From NCBI GenBank assembly GCA_014281115.1, contig JACONQ010000005.1, positions 1,860,001 through 1,924,000 on the forward strand: a stretch of 64,000 nt of DNA. Direction: 5' to 3'. The position numbers and the translations under genes are program-made. Source of the DNA: Laburnicola sp. R22_1. Its lineage: Eukaryota; Ascomycota; Dothideomycetes; Pleosporales; Didymosphaeriaceae. Shown in pieces: positions 35,496 to 45,159 of this stretch. Each line of letters begins with the position of its first letter. The stretch's first letter is position 1. The notes beneath the pieces are model-generated. The model was given only the letters and a program-made list of their open reading frames with translations, did no database searches and was not told the origin of the DNA.

Positions 35496-36644
35496 ATGGT
35501 TCTTGAAGACGCTGGAAATTCCACGGATGGCTTCACCGACAACCCGTACCCCACCGACAACGATGCCTACACCACCGACCACAATTCCGCCGGACGCTAC
35601 GATGCCAGCGACCTCCCGCAGCCGATCCCCATCCTGGGTCCCATTCTGGGCTTCCCTCGCAGTATGATCCGCTTCAAAACCGAATCGACGCTCAAGTTCG
35701 CTGAGCAGAGGCTCCGACGCCCGCTGACGGCGGAAGAGGCGCATGCTCTTGCAGGCCATTTGTACAAGCTCGAGCAGACCAAGTCATACTTCACCGCGTT
35801 CGGTGCTTCTCTTGGTCTTTGGAGATGGTACAGTACAATGGCGATATGCCGGTACCCGCTGTTCCAGCCCAAAGTCGAGAACATCAATCCGAACAAGTTC
35901 TTATTTGTCAAAGGGCCCGCGGCTCACTATGTGCGGCATAGCTGGAGGGCTTGTCTTTACTTCTTTGCTGCGGGAGAGTTGGGAAAGCTATGCGGCCATT
36001 CAATCGCGCAGGTCTCAGCCGCACATTACACGGCGCAAGATCCGAGGCTGGAGCAATTTGCACACGATCTGAGGGCCGTTATGCCGCCGCTCGGAGACCC
36101 ACTCAAAAAGCCGCGTCAAAATAGTGCCGACGAAAGACGGGCGGCATGGGAGGCTGCCGTCAAGGCTAACTCGGGCGATGCTGCGTCGCCTCGACCTACC
36201 CCCGCTGATGATGACATGTCACCAACATCCGGCAACTACTCATCCGGGGCGTCGACCGACGACAGCTCTTTAGACGAATTCGTCTATCCCTCAGAGCAGC
36301 CAGTTAGCCCTTTCACTCAGCAAGGGCGAAGGCCTACTCGACAGGAAGACGATGATGCCTCCCCTACTGGAGGCATGTTTCAAGACGAAGTACAGAACCA
36401 ATCCAAGCCTGGGGAGTCTGCATGGGAGCGATTACGCCGGGGAGGCGCTCCTCCGACACCAGGCAGACCAGTGCCGCCGCAGCACCGAGAGCAGAAGGAT
36501 GGTTCGACTCTGGGTGATAGCTTTACTTTTGGAGATTCCGAAGAGAGCCGCAACCAGGAAAGGGAACGGGCGCAAAGGGAGTTTGATACCAGGATCGAGC
36601 AGGAGAGGCAGGGCAAGGATTTCAACGAGAACAAGAAGTGGTAG
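35496..36644 (+). CDS. conserved fungal membrane-associated protein of unknown function
   Basis: Single exon, 382 residues from the ATG at 35496 (MVLEDAG). An in-frame ATG 50 codons upstream gives a non-conserved Ser-rich extension and is not used. The conserved core at about 35-215 includes LPQPIPILGPILGFPRSMIR, a helical region RPLTAEEAHALAGHLYKLEQ, GASLGLWRWYSTM and HSWRACLYFFAAGELGKLCG. The last two are moderately hydrophobic and could be membrane helices. From 215 onward it is Pro/Ser/Asp-rich and disordered, ending in a charged helix (QERERAQREFDTRIEQERQG). From memory, relatives in other ascomycetes are often auto-labelled endo-1,3(4)-beta-glucanase; no glucanase motif is visible, so that name should not be transferred. 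Confidence 0.82.
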   Translation: MVLEDAGNSTDGFTDNPYPTDNDAYTTDHNSAGRYDASDLPQPIPILGPILGFPRSMIRFKTESTLKFAEQRLRRPLTAEEAHALAGHLYKLEQTKSYFTAFGASLGLWRWYSTMAICRYPLFQPKVENINPNKFLFVKGPAAHYVRHSWRACLYFFAAGELGKLCGHSIAQVSAAHYTAQDPRLEQFAHDLRAVMPPLGDPLKKPRQNSADERRAAWEAAVKANSGDAASPRPTPADDDMSPTSGNYSSGASTDDSSLDEFVYPSEQPVSPFTQQGRRPTRQEDDDASPTGGMFQDEVQNQSKPGESAWERLRRGGAPPTPGRPVPPQHREQKDGSTLGDSFTFGDSEESRNQERERAQREFDTRIEQERQGKDFNENKKW

Positions 36645-37175
36645 ACTCCCTGCGTCTGTGTGGTACGTTAACAGTTGGATGTGGGACGTTGTAGCGTCTC
36701 ATTGCCCCGGACGTGTCTAGGGATGGACCTATGCTCCCGCCTGTACCGGACGTCACATCATGCCGGGGAAGGACGGCAGAAGTCAAAAAACTGGATGTGC
36801 GGCCTGCGGGCTCGTGTTCACTTTTGTCGGGGTAGCTAGGTTTGTATTATACCATTATCGTCGTTCCCATTTGGCAACTTTCGTTTTCTTTCTCTCGTTC
36901 GTCAGTCTTCTTCTTTATAGTCATCTTTTTCTTATGCTCATCTTCCTTCCATGTGCCCCGTTTTTCCTTCTAACGCACACACACGTCGTGGGACCTCAGC
37001 CTCGGGGTTGTGTGCTGTGCGACTTTTCTTTTCTTTCCTAGGCTAGGTGCCCAGCCTTGTAGCAAGAGCGGTCACCTGAATGTCTTGGGTTGTGACCTCG
37101 GGGTTCGTACAAGTCGAAGTCGCGCGATTTCTCTCTTCGTTGGCTCAGGAGTGATGGCAAGGGGCAGGGGCAGGG

Positions 37176-37205
37176 GCTGTGAGCTGTGAGCTGTGAGCTG
37201 TGAGC
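37176..37205. repeat. heptanucleotide tandem repeat (GCTGTGA)n
   Basis: Four exact consecutive copies of GCTGTGA followed by GC. Intergenic simple repeat, no function seen. Confidence 0.85.
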
Positions 37206-37342
37206 GTCGTTGTAGGGCGAGTACGATAGCATGTATATATGTATGTATGTGTATGTAAGCGCGTTTATATAAGATTGCATGGGCTTCTCTTGTAGGGACT
37301 TTGGGGCTGTGGTATGGGGGCTATCTGGGTTGGAGAAGAGTT

Positions 37343-37376
37343 GGAAGGGTGGGAAGGGTGGGAAGGGTGGGGTGGT
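37343..37376 (+). repeat. G-run cluster able to form a G-quadruplex
   Basis: GGAAGGGTGGGAAGGGTGGG followed by further GGG runs: at least six runs of three or more G with spacers of one or two bases on the plus strand. This satisfies the usual G3+N1-7 quadruplex pattern several times over. Confidence 0.7.
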
Positions 37377-37991
37377 GGCTTCTCTTGAATGGATAGTGGT
37401 ATCGTGGTACTGCCCGCCTCCGACTCCTTGGAGAAGAGTTGGTATCTTGGTGTGGACGGGGTGGTGAGGGACTTTTGGCTTTGCTTTGGGTTCTGAGGGA
37501 GAGGGGGTTGGGTGTTGGTATTGGTACTGGTACGGTGTTACCGTCCGGCTGTCAATGCTTGTAGCTTGCCTCGTGGATCGGTTGACAGGTATTGATCCAT
37601 ACTGGACGAGACTACGGTACTGGTACGGGTTATCCGCTCGAGGCTTCTGGTTATCCTACCTTGGTTGACCGATACCGGCTCCTCGGAACGACCCATGGTA
37701 CGATATTCTCGAACGACTACTTGTTCCTCGCGAACCGACACCCACCCCGAAGACACACAAATTCAACAACCTCATGCTCAGCACCGACGCTTCGTCACCA
37801 TATAGCGCGCATGACGGTTCAGATGTCACAAATTCTCACCGCCCAAAACGTACCCTGCGCCTCAGTCGATTCAAGGCCCGATAAGCGAGTCCAGGGCTTA
37901 TCTACAGCCCTCAGAGAGTGTAGAGTGAAAGCAGAGAAGAAAATTCTGAGCACCCTAGACGTCATGAGCTCTTGGCGCGCGGCGCCGCGAG

Positions 37992-37998
37992 TATATAA
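37992..37998 (+). promoter_or_regulatory. TATA box of the gene at 38140
   Basis: TATATAA in a GC-rich setting (GCGAGTATATAAGGTCGCG), 142 bases upstream of the ATG at 38140. The sharp contrast with flanking GC-rich sequence supports a real core promoter element. Confidence 0.65.
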
Positions 37999-38015
37999 GG
38001 TCGCGCCCTCGACGC

Positions 38016-38117
38016 GACTCTCCCTTTTTTTTCGCGGCAGGACTCTCCCTTCTTTTTTCACGACACGACTCTCCCTTCTTTTTTTCACGACACGACTCTC
38101 CCTTCTTTTCTCACGAC
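38016..38117 (+). repeat. four direct repeats GACTCTCCCTTCTTTTTT in a 5' leader
   Basis: Copies of about 26-30 bp begin at 38016, 38041, 38067 and 38094, each GACTCTCCCTT followed by a T-run and mostly CACGACAC. They lie between the TATA box and ATG, so in the 5' UTR or around the transcription start. Confidence 0.8.
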
Positions 38118-38139
38118 AGCCGAAGAGCTTACGGACGAG

Positions 38140-40239
38140 ATGTCAGTTCCACGCGAGATTTCGACAGCGCGCAACGCAGATGAGGGAGAGAGTCGCGCCA
38201 TGCTCGATACGGCACCTGCAGGCAATCTTGCGACGCAACCGGCCGAGGAGAGCCAGAACGGTGACGGCCACGGCGACCGAGAGGCTGACGGTGATGGTGA
38301 CACTGTTTCCTACTACGACGAGAGCGATCCTGAGGACGTCGACAACACATACGGCGATGGCTACGACAGCGATTGCGTGTTCAACTTGGACTTGGAAAAC
38401 GACGGCGAGGCACCAACTGGTCGAACGTCGATACCCACTGAAGCTCAACGCTCTACTGACTCTTCGCCGTCCGGCGCTAACTACTCACCCACTACACAGG
38501 AACTAGCGAACGATCTACGTGCTTTTCAACAAGAGCATCTCAAGTTAGACATTCCAGATCGGCCACTAACCCAGTCACAGAATATGGCATTCCTCGAGGC
38601 GCCCTCACAGGACCGCCCACAGCCGCCACCGAGTGACGGCTTTTTGGCCCAGCCGACGGGGAATGGCTCTGGCTTCGGGCAGGGTTGGTTGCAGTCATCC
38701 CCATCTCCGCACTCTGCTAATGAACCAGGTCACTTCGCCAATGGCGGGGCTGTCTTCGTGTTGTCGGGACAGCAAGGCCGCGTTGCTGCCGGACCCCCTG
38801 AGACGACTGTGTCCTCTTCGGCCTATACCTTCGCCCAAGATGGAAAAGTCCTCGAGATGTTGGGCTACCAGCAGCCCAACGGCAGTGGTCCGGCGACCCC
38901 AAGCGACGATGCCGGGCCTTTTACGTTTGATGCAGACGAAGATGCCAGCCGCGGCGTGGATTTCTCCCTGGTGTCTGGAGGCGAGCGTGGCGAAAATTCT
39001 CGCGCTCCTCGCTATCATTCCGAGCAGAAGGTCTTCAACTCTAAGACGAACAAGTTCGAGCTGATGGTCTTCAACTTTGAGACATACAAGTTCGAGGCAA
39101 AGGTCTCGAACGGTAAGAAGGACAACACTCTCCCCGCGTACTCGGGGCGCACCTTCTACCCATTCATGGATCTTCCGAAGGAGTTGCGTAATCGCATTTA
39201 CGCACACGCCTTGAGGAGCGAGGGGGCTATAGCCCCTCACCTCTGTGACACGACTCGCCCTTGCCAGGCCCCCGCGCAGACCGCGGACTTCGTTGTGGAT
39301 CCCAAGGCAATCAAGTTCCACGACGACAACCAGGTCGAACACGATGCCACCTACGAGATGCTCGCCATCACCCGCGTGTCTCGCGAGGTTCGCCTGGAGA
39401 GTCTGCCCATCTTCTATGGCGTAAACACCTTCGCTGCGGTGGCGGATACGCCGACGTACTTCACTCGACTAGAGCATCTTGGCCGCTTCCACATGATCCG
39501 CCATGTGTATTTCGTCGTGTCTTTCTGGAAGGCCAATTTCGTCCCGGAGAAGATGCTTCGCATGCTTCTACAGAACATCGTCGAGCAGGACGAGTTCGAG
39601 AGCAACGAGATTAGAAACAACGCCAATGCGGTGCAGCCGTCGACCGATGTGAAGGGAAAGGGTAAGGCACCCGCGGAAGTGCCCGACGACCAAGGCCCCG
39701 CCGCATCAGCCTGGCCGCAGCTCGAACGGTACAAGCCCGACCCGTTGAAATTCTACACAAACGACTACACCGTGTTGAAATCGCACCCCCAACACCTCAT
39801 AGGCGGCCTCGCACCCAGCTTCCTCGTCCTCCGGAAGTTAAGCTCAACCTTCACCGACACGGGCCCCTACCGGCACAAGCTCGTCATCCACGTCCCGATC
39901 GCCGATCTCTTCGAGCAGCACGCCAGCCTCGCGCACTTCCCCAGCGTCTGCGACGGCTTCGGCATCAGCCTGCACCTCGTTCCCGGCCGCGCAGTCGACA
40001 TCAACAGTGCCGGCTTCACGCTCAGCTGGCACCAGAAGTTCCAGAAGAAAGACTTCGACGTCTCGACCACGACTCTGGACGCAGGCGAGCATGCCAAGCT
40101 GGACGAACGCGTCAAGGAGTTGTATCCGCGTATCGACTTCGTGCCGCGCCCGGACAGGACTTCTTACTATCGGATGAGGTGCAAGGGTCAGGGTATCGAG
40201 TGGTTCACTGTTCCGAGTAAGGATGGTGCGATGGGCTAG
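38140..40239 (+). CDS. large LPKELR (F-box/2EXR-like) protein
   Basis: Single exon, 699 residues. The first 290 residues are acidic, Gly/Ser/Pro-rich and disordered. At about 300-335 is a repeated segment (VFNSKTNKFE, VFNFETYKFE, VSNGKK) that looks like beta-hairpin units. At about 340-355 follows FYPFMDLPKELRNRIYAHAL, the fungal F-box-like/2EXR signature also seen in the gene at 14764. The remaining 340 residues are the typical body of such proteins (MLAITRVSREVRLESLPIFY, MIRHVYFVVSF). The role may be substrate binding for a ubiquitin ligase; this is inference, and no Skp1 contact can be proven from sequence. The long head is an unusual extension. Confidence 0.85.
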   Translation: MSVPREISTARNADEGESRAMLDTAPAGNLATQPAEESQNGDGHGDREADGDGDTVSYYDESDPEDVDNTYGDGYDSDCVFNLDLENDGEAPTGRTSIPTEAQRSTDSSPSGANYSPTTQELANDLRAFQQEHLKLDIPDRPLTQSQNMAFLEAPSQDRPQPPPSDGFLAQPTGNGSGFGQGWLQSSPSPHSANEPGHFANGGAVFVLSGQQGRVAAGPPETTVSSSAYTFAQDGKVLEMLGYQQPNGSGPATPSDDAGPFTFDADEDASRGVDFSLVSGGERGENSRAPRYHSEQKVFNSKTNKFELMVFNFETYKFEAKVSNGKKDNTLPAYSGRTFYPFMDLPKELRNRIYAHALRSEGAIAPHLCDTTRPCQAPAQTADFVVDPKAIKFHDDNQVEHDATYEMLAITRVSREVRLESLPIFYGVNTFAAVADTPTYFTRLEHLGRFHMIRHVYFVVSFWKANFVPEKMLRMLLQNIVEQDEFESNEIRNNANAVQPSTDVKGKGKAPAEVPDDQGPAASAWPQLERYKPDPLKFYTNDYTVLKSHPQHLIGGLAPSFLVLRKLSSTFTDTGPYRHKLVIHVPIADLFEQHASLAHFPSVCDGFGISLHLVPGRAVDINSAGFTLSWHQKFQKKDFDVSTTTLDAGEHAKLDERVKELYPRIDFVPRPDRTSYYRMRCKGQGIEWFTVPSKDGAMG

Positions 40240-40264
40240 GTTTGGGGGTTGTTGAGAGAGATTC

Positions 40265-40350
40265 GGATGGCGTATGGTTTGTCGAAAATGGTGATGGATG
40301 GCGTATGGTTTGTCGAAAACGGTGACGGATGGCGAAAATGGTGATGGATG
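40265..40350. repeat. three-unit tandem repeat in the 3' flank
   Basis: GGATGGCGTATGGTTTGTCG begins two near-identical 31-base units that end AAAATGGTGAT or AAACGGTGAC, followed by a shortened third unit. Probably in the 3' UTR of the preceding gene. Confidence 0.8.
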
Positions 40351-40474
40351 AGGTTTCGGGCTTCTATACCTCTGTGAAAACTTCGAATAGCAAATATACT
40401 TTCTATGGCTACTAGGTTGGTAGCTGTTAACCAAGTACAGCCTTGAGCAATAACTGCGTGTACGTCTAGCTTCT

Positions 40475-40609
40475 GTATTACCTATCCTAGAGTAACACTA
40501 CATGTTTAGACTTAAGTCCTAGTACCATTCTACTACGTATACAAGGCAGTAAAGTATAGTCCTAGAATAAAAATCCAAGTACATTGTGTTACCCTAGGAT
40601 AAGCAATAC
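40475..40609. mobile_element. 135-bp TIR element (MITE), copy A
   Basis: The left end GTATTACCTATCCTAGAGTA is inverted and repeated at the right end (40579-40609, ending CCCTAGGATAAGCAATAC), with about 26 of 30 arm positions matching. The spacer is about 75 bp and AT-rich. The core GTGTTACCCTAGGATAAGC recurs at 44.06, 52.50 and 62.01 kb, so this is a dispersed family. No coding capacity. Confidence 0.65.
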
Positions 40610-41654
40610 CACAGCCAACTGCTGTAGTGAAAAAAATTGTCCTGTAGCCACGCATCTACATTCGCCAAAACAAAAACAAAGACCAAAATATATGGTTTTC
40701 CATTCTCTGCACGTTTGTGGACTTTGTTCGCAACGAACATCGAAGTATTTAATATGCGAGAAGCGGGATTTGGTGTTGGAGAGCGATGGGTTGTGTCCTT
40801 TTTGTGCAAAGCTTTGGAGTAGCTGGGTACGCGAGTTGTGCCAGGGTAGGTCGTAAATGGCCCACATGTTCATGTATACCTTGAGTGACTGTCCTACAGA
40901 AATGTAGATCTATCAAAATTTCGAATATAGTATTCCTGACAGGCGTATTGTTGGAAGCTAAGAGCTGGGAAGAAAGTGTTTAGGTGGAACTTAGCCGTAG
41001 ATACTCGGTGGCGTCGCAGATTGGTTACTGTTTCCTTTAGCTATTTATATCTGCCGCAAGAGTAGAGGATAGAGAAGTTAATAACTATTAAACGCCTATG
41101 TTTATATAGTTAGGAATAACGCTTTTATAAGATGGTACACTTTAACTCACTGTCACTTGTATTCGAGGCACCCGACTTGAGAGCGTTCAGGAAGTTATTC
41201 TTAAGCCGTCCACTCGCTCATGCAACGCCGAATAGTCTCCCCAGTTGTCGAGACCAACGGCGTCGGTGCTATAAGTACGAGTCTGTTTCGACGAAGGCGG
41301 CAATTCGAAATAGTCGTTATTCGGCAGCTCTCCGCCGCAAGGTCGAGGTACGTATCGCGCTCAAGTGAGTAACGTCTAGATAAGTGAAGCTGTCCTAGCC
41401 ACTCCTTGGTCTGTGTGACTCGCCAAACTCGTCGTTTCACTTCTGAGCGCCGATTTTGATTCTCCCTCAAGGTCTGCTAGCGCCTGCGCATAGAGTGAAA
41501 GAATCCGACCCTTACGTCAGCATAGGTCCCTATCGCTCCCATAAACAGACCGGACGCCCGTCGACTTTGTGCTCTCGCGACTACTCTCAACTTCTTCGCT
41601 CACTCACTACCTTGACACCGACTTCCTCCAGTACCGCACCTCGTCCCCGGCACG
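40610..41654. other. gene-free interval before a secreted-protein gene
   Basis: No supported gene. The first half is AT-rich with short tracts such as TTAATAACTATTAAACG. The last 150 bases are C/T-rich and probably form the promoter and leader of the gene at 41655. Confidence 0.45.
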
Positions 41655-42427
41655 ATGCGTGCTTTCGCTACCATCCTCTCGCTCTTTGGGCTCCTCTGCG
41701 GCCTCGCTGCCACCGCTGTCATCCATGAACCTCGCACAGATGCTGCGCAGCATCGCCTTAGAGCTCCGAAGTTGTATCATCGTCCCGAGGGCCACGTAGC
41801 CAAACGCGAGGACCAAGAGAAGTACGTGTTCGGCGGCTACTACACCGAGAAGGGCAAATGCCAGAAGAAGCCGTGTAAGCTGGAAGAGCCCATCGTGGAC
41901 GGCCGCCCGTACCCATGGTGCCACACCGTCACCTGGGACCAAGAGAAGATAACGAAGGCTCACGTCGACCTGGACAAAGACAACCACTCTGGCGTCCCGA
42001 AAACCGTCTGTTGGTTCTACAGGTAAGCTTTTTTCACGCCAGTTGTGTGAGGGTCAGAAGACCGGTCTAACATCCGGACAGCGGCCCCGATTGCGACCCC
42101 TCAAAAACAACCGACCCCAATAGACCAGGAAATAACCATCTTATCATATTGGTGGGCGGGCTGGACAAACCGCCAAAATACAAAGAAGGCGAAGGTCCCG
42201 ATCACGACGTGACATTTTCTATACCCCTCCGGTCGGGGCAGGACGTTTATCACATCCAATCATATGGTTGCATGCTGTACCGAGATGTTCCAGAGGAACT
42301 TGCCAACGCGGTAGGCGCCGCAGGCAACGCGGGTATGGACGAGCTCAGCCAGTTCTTGGCCAGTCTCGAAGCAAATGGCGGAAATGGCGGAGGACAGACG
42401 GGTAACTTCACAGCTTGGCAATCATAG
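41655..42427 (+). CDS. secreted Cys-rich protein, two exons (single-module member)
   Basis: Exons 41655-42022 and 42082-42427 (59-nt intron, phase 2) give 237 residues. The N-terminus is a clear signal peptide (MRAFATILSLFGLLCGLAAT). A possible Kex2 site AKR lies near residue 50, so a propeptide may be removed. The mature part has six Cys: KCQKKPC, PWCH, VCWFYR before the intron, then GPDCD and YGCM after it. GRPYP precedes the third Cys. There is no enzymatic motif. The C-terminal 40 residues are Gly/Asn/Ala-rich. The arrangement (Cys-x-Phe-Tyr-Arg then a phase-2 intron then Asp-Cys) matches the larger secreted protein at 52800-54090. It is a candidate effector or surface protein; function is unknown. 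Confidence 0.85.
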
Positions 42428-42791
42428 CGTGATGGGTAAGTGGTAGATTCTCATATAACGGGATAGCTCTGACAGAGTTGTAGGCTGCATCACGGACCCG
42501 AAAGCCGTCGAGTAGATGCTGCACCTGATCGTGGGTAGGCGGGCGTAAGGCTGAATGGAATTATTCGCGATGTAGAAGACTATGCAGCAACGGTGTCACA
42601 TCATGCGGAAATCCGGTTATCTGAAGGCGACTACTTTTCTGCAAATGATGGTATTAGGCAGACAATCGGCAATACAGCCAGATACAGCACAACAAATCCC
42701 TCTGCTTCCTCTTCTAACTCCCTCTTCTCGTGACCGTGCTATATGTATATCTCTCCCCTACCTTTACACTCTCCACCCCAGCCCACCCCGT

Positions 42792-43347
42792 TCACTTACG
42801 TACCTCCATCAACAGCGCACCCATCCCCACCACAGCCCCCACCAACGGCAAAAAACTCCTAATAAGATGCTGCACATTGAACCGCTTCAACAACGCCTTC
42901 GCCTCCTCCACCCCCACACTCCCCTCCTCCTTCCCCGCCTTCACCCTCATCCTCTCCAGCGCGCGAACCGTCGGAAAAACAACAGCGATTGTGTACGGAA
43001 TCATGAGCATCGTAGGCAAGCCAGCAACGGCATACCACGTCCACAGATCGTTGTTCGCAGAGCGCAGTCGGTACGCTGCAGCCCAGTGCATGAGGGTTGT
43101 TGCGATGGCCGTGAGGGGCAAGATGGGGTCTGCGTAGGAAAAGAAGACGGAGAATTGGTGGAGGGTGTGGGGGACTGTGGTGGGGGTTATGGTGTTGTGT
43201 AGGAGGCGGATTGTGAAATTATGGATGGAGAAGCCGACGCCTGGGGGTGTGTTAGAGGGGTCGAGGTGTGAGATGGAGAAGGTGGAGGATACCGGTGAAC
43301 ATGGAGCCGGTGAGGATGGCGGCTGCTTGGAGAATTAGGGAGGACAT
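42792..43347 (-). CDS. DUF1772 (anthrone-oxygenase-like) membrane protein, two exons
   Basis: Exon 1 is 43347-43293 and exon 2 is 43240-42792 (52-nt intron, phase 1), giving 167 residues. The N-terminal helix (MSSLILQAAAILTGSMFTG) is followed by three further hydrophobic segments (LPLTAIATTLMHWAAAYRL, WYAVAGLPTMLMIPYTIAV and a C-terminal helix before MEVRK). The pattern with a central ER-rich loop and the GxxHWxxA-type second helix fits DUF1772, the family of small membrane proteins that includes fungal anthrone oxygenases. Most members are uncharacterised, and no polyketide synthase is near, so a metabolite role is only possible. The last codons overlap a GTACGTAAGT-like donor, so an additional 3' exon cannot be excluded. 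Confidence 0.75.
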
Positions 43348-44031
43348 GTTGGGAGTTTGTGCGCTGCACGGGGTAGAAGGGGGATGATGTGTGGGAAGAT
43401 GTGCGTGCTGGTTCATCTCATATCCCATAGGTATATATTCCTTGTTCTACATTTTAACTCTACCTTAGCTGAGGTGTGTTCAAAGTTTACTGTCAGGTCA
43501 GCTACAGTCATGGAAAAGCTTATCGTAGGAAGGTAGTGTGGTTTAAGCTGTTGCTAGGCTAGCGACGATTTGTGGCTTTGCGTAAGGTTGGCGCCGCGGC
43601 GAGAACGATCACATGGGAATTCTACCGCCTTGCACTGCAGAATTTGGACTTTTGATCTTTCCACAGACCTGATACTGGCGCTGATATATGCAGGATCTGA
43701 CCCTAAACCGTAGAAGAAGATACGACGTTTTGTACGGGATTCAAATAGAATAATAGTAGTATAGTATAACAAGCCCTCATAGACAACATTTCCCCCTCCA
43801 CTCACCCAATCTTCGCTTCGAACAACACCCACTCATCTGCATTCCCCAATACTTCCCATGCAACCCAAAGACCTAGAAAATGTGAAGCCTTGTGGAAAAT
43901 AACATTCTATCGACACCAACAGCGTAACCAACCAGTATATACCACGGTCGAACGAGTCTCGTAGATAAAAAAAGTGCAGAGGCGAGCAGCTCAATCATAA
44001 CTAAAATTAGACTGTTCCAAGCCATACTATA

Positions 44032-44127
44032 CAGTACCAGGAAAAAGGTTTGAGTACAATGTGTTACCCCAGGATAAGCGATATGGAGGCGAGCTAGCTG
44101 TACTCAAACCTTTGTCTAGCAGCTGTA
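44032..44127. mobile_element. short TIR element, copy B
   Basis: AAAGGTTTGAGTACA at about 44044 is inverted as TGTACTCAAACCTTT at about 44099, enclosing GTGTTACCCCAGGATAAGC. The same core and the flanking CAGTAC and AGCTGTA words occur in copy C at 52471-52562. Confidence 0.6.
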
Positions 44128-44581
44128 GCATACCAAACCCGACTTAATAAAAAAATCCTAAGCTCTCGCCCTCCTTCGCCCTGATGGTATGTTATGGAAA
44201 GCAATGTACCCTATCTCACCCGCATAAAAGATAGGCAAAGCAAAAGAGACGTGAAACAAATGACGGGGATATGAGCGATTTCATGGTCGACTACGCGCAT
44301 AGCTGACCGTGTATGGCATCGTCCTCGGAGACCTGGAAAGAAGCACTGAAACTGTGGATCTAATCCCTATACACAAAGCGACTGATTGGTTCTTCTAGCA
44401 ACACGTGCTGTTACTTAATCATGACCGGTTTCTTGCCTGTCTTTACTAGTAAAGAAAAATAAATTGTTAAAATTTTCTAGAGCTTTTATGTCCTTAAACC
44501 TAGTATTATACTAGTAACTAATATATTTTTATTAGTAAAGAGGCTAAAAAATTTGTATAGGCAATATGTGTTGTTAATTAA

Positions 44582-45045
44582 CTACTTAGGGATAGAATAC
44601 TAGTAATAAAGGCTTTTATATTAAATAATATAATAAAAAAGCAGAGCCCCCTACTTAGTAATTAAAAAGAGTGTGAAAAGGTGATCACACTTCAACCTTA
44701 AGCCAAAAAAAGGTCAAAAAAGGCGTTTAGCAAGCTAACTATAGGCGATATATAACTTATAAGGAGCTAAACTAAAGTTTAAATACTATAACTATACTTT
44801 TATTATATATAACTTTTTGCTCTTTTTAACTACTAGTACTAAGTAGGGGGCTCTGCTTTTTTTATTATATTATTTAAGATAAAAGTCTTTATTATTTTAC
44901 CCCTAAGTAGATTAAATTAACACTATATAAGTTAATTATGTGGCGTTAGTTTATCTATCTAGGGGTAGGACGACAAAGGCTTTTATCTCAAATAACATGA
45001 CAAAAAAAGCAGAGCCCCCTGCTTAGTAATTAAAAAGAGCGTAAA
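44582..45045. repeat. cluster of three AT-rich element copies, two inverted
   Basis: A unit of about 95 bp containing AAAGCAGAGCCCCCTACTTA and TAATTAAAAAGAG occurs at 44582-44675 (plus), 44819-44911 (minus) and 44952-45045 (plus). A fourth copy is at 61810-61910. The first two form a large inverted repeat around 140 bp that includes TATAACTTATAAGGAGCTAA, related to a segment inside the fold-back element at 54439. Confidence 0.7.
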
Positions 45046-45159
45046 AAATAAGTTAATTATAAGAAAAGTGTTTAGTACTACTTTATCTAGTTTAAAATTA
45101 AACTATTTAGCTTAAAAAGTAAAATTAAACACATACTAAGCACCTTGTGGTAACAAGAC

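Larger units (their letters stand above)
36645..38139. other. 1.5-kb intergenic region with simple repeats and a promoter
   Basis: No supported gene. It holds a heptamer tandem repeat, a G-run cluster, a TATA box and four pyrimidine-rich direct repeats (listed separately), leading into the gene at 38140. Confidence 0.5.
43348..45159. other. AT-rich repeat block
   Basis: From about 43.4 kb base composition drops sharply in GC. Between 44440 and 45100 there are almost no coding-like stretches. It is made of repeat copies listed separately. The composition and the TpA richness fit RIP-degraded transposon DNA. A 92-codon minus-strand frame near 43554-43832 is not supported. Confidence 0.6.

Noticed and set aside
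37176..37205. CRISPR-like direct repeats
   Set aside because: Units are contiguous heptamers without spacers, in a eukaryotic genome.
43554..43832. 92-codon minus-strand frame
   Set aside because: Lies in the AT-shifted block, no start context, no recognisable sequence.
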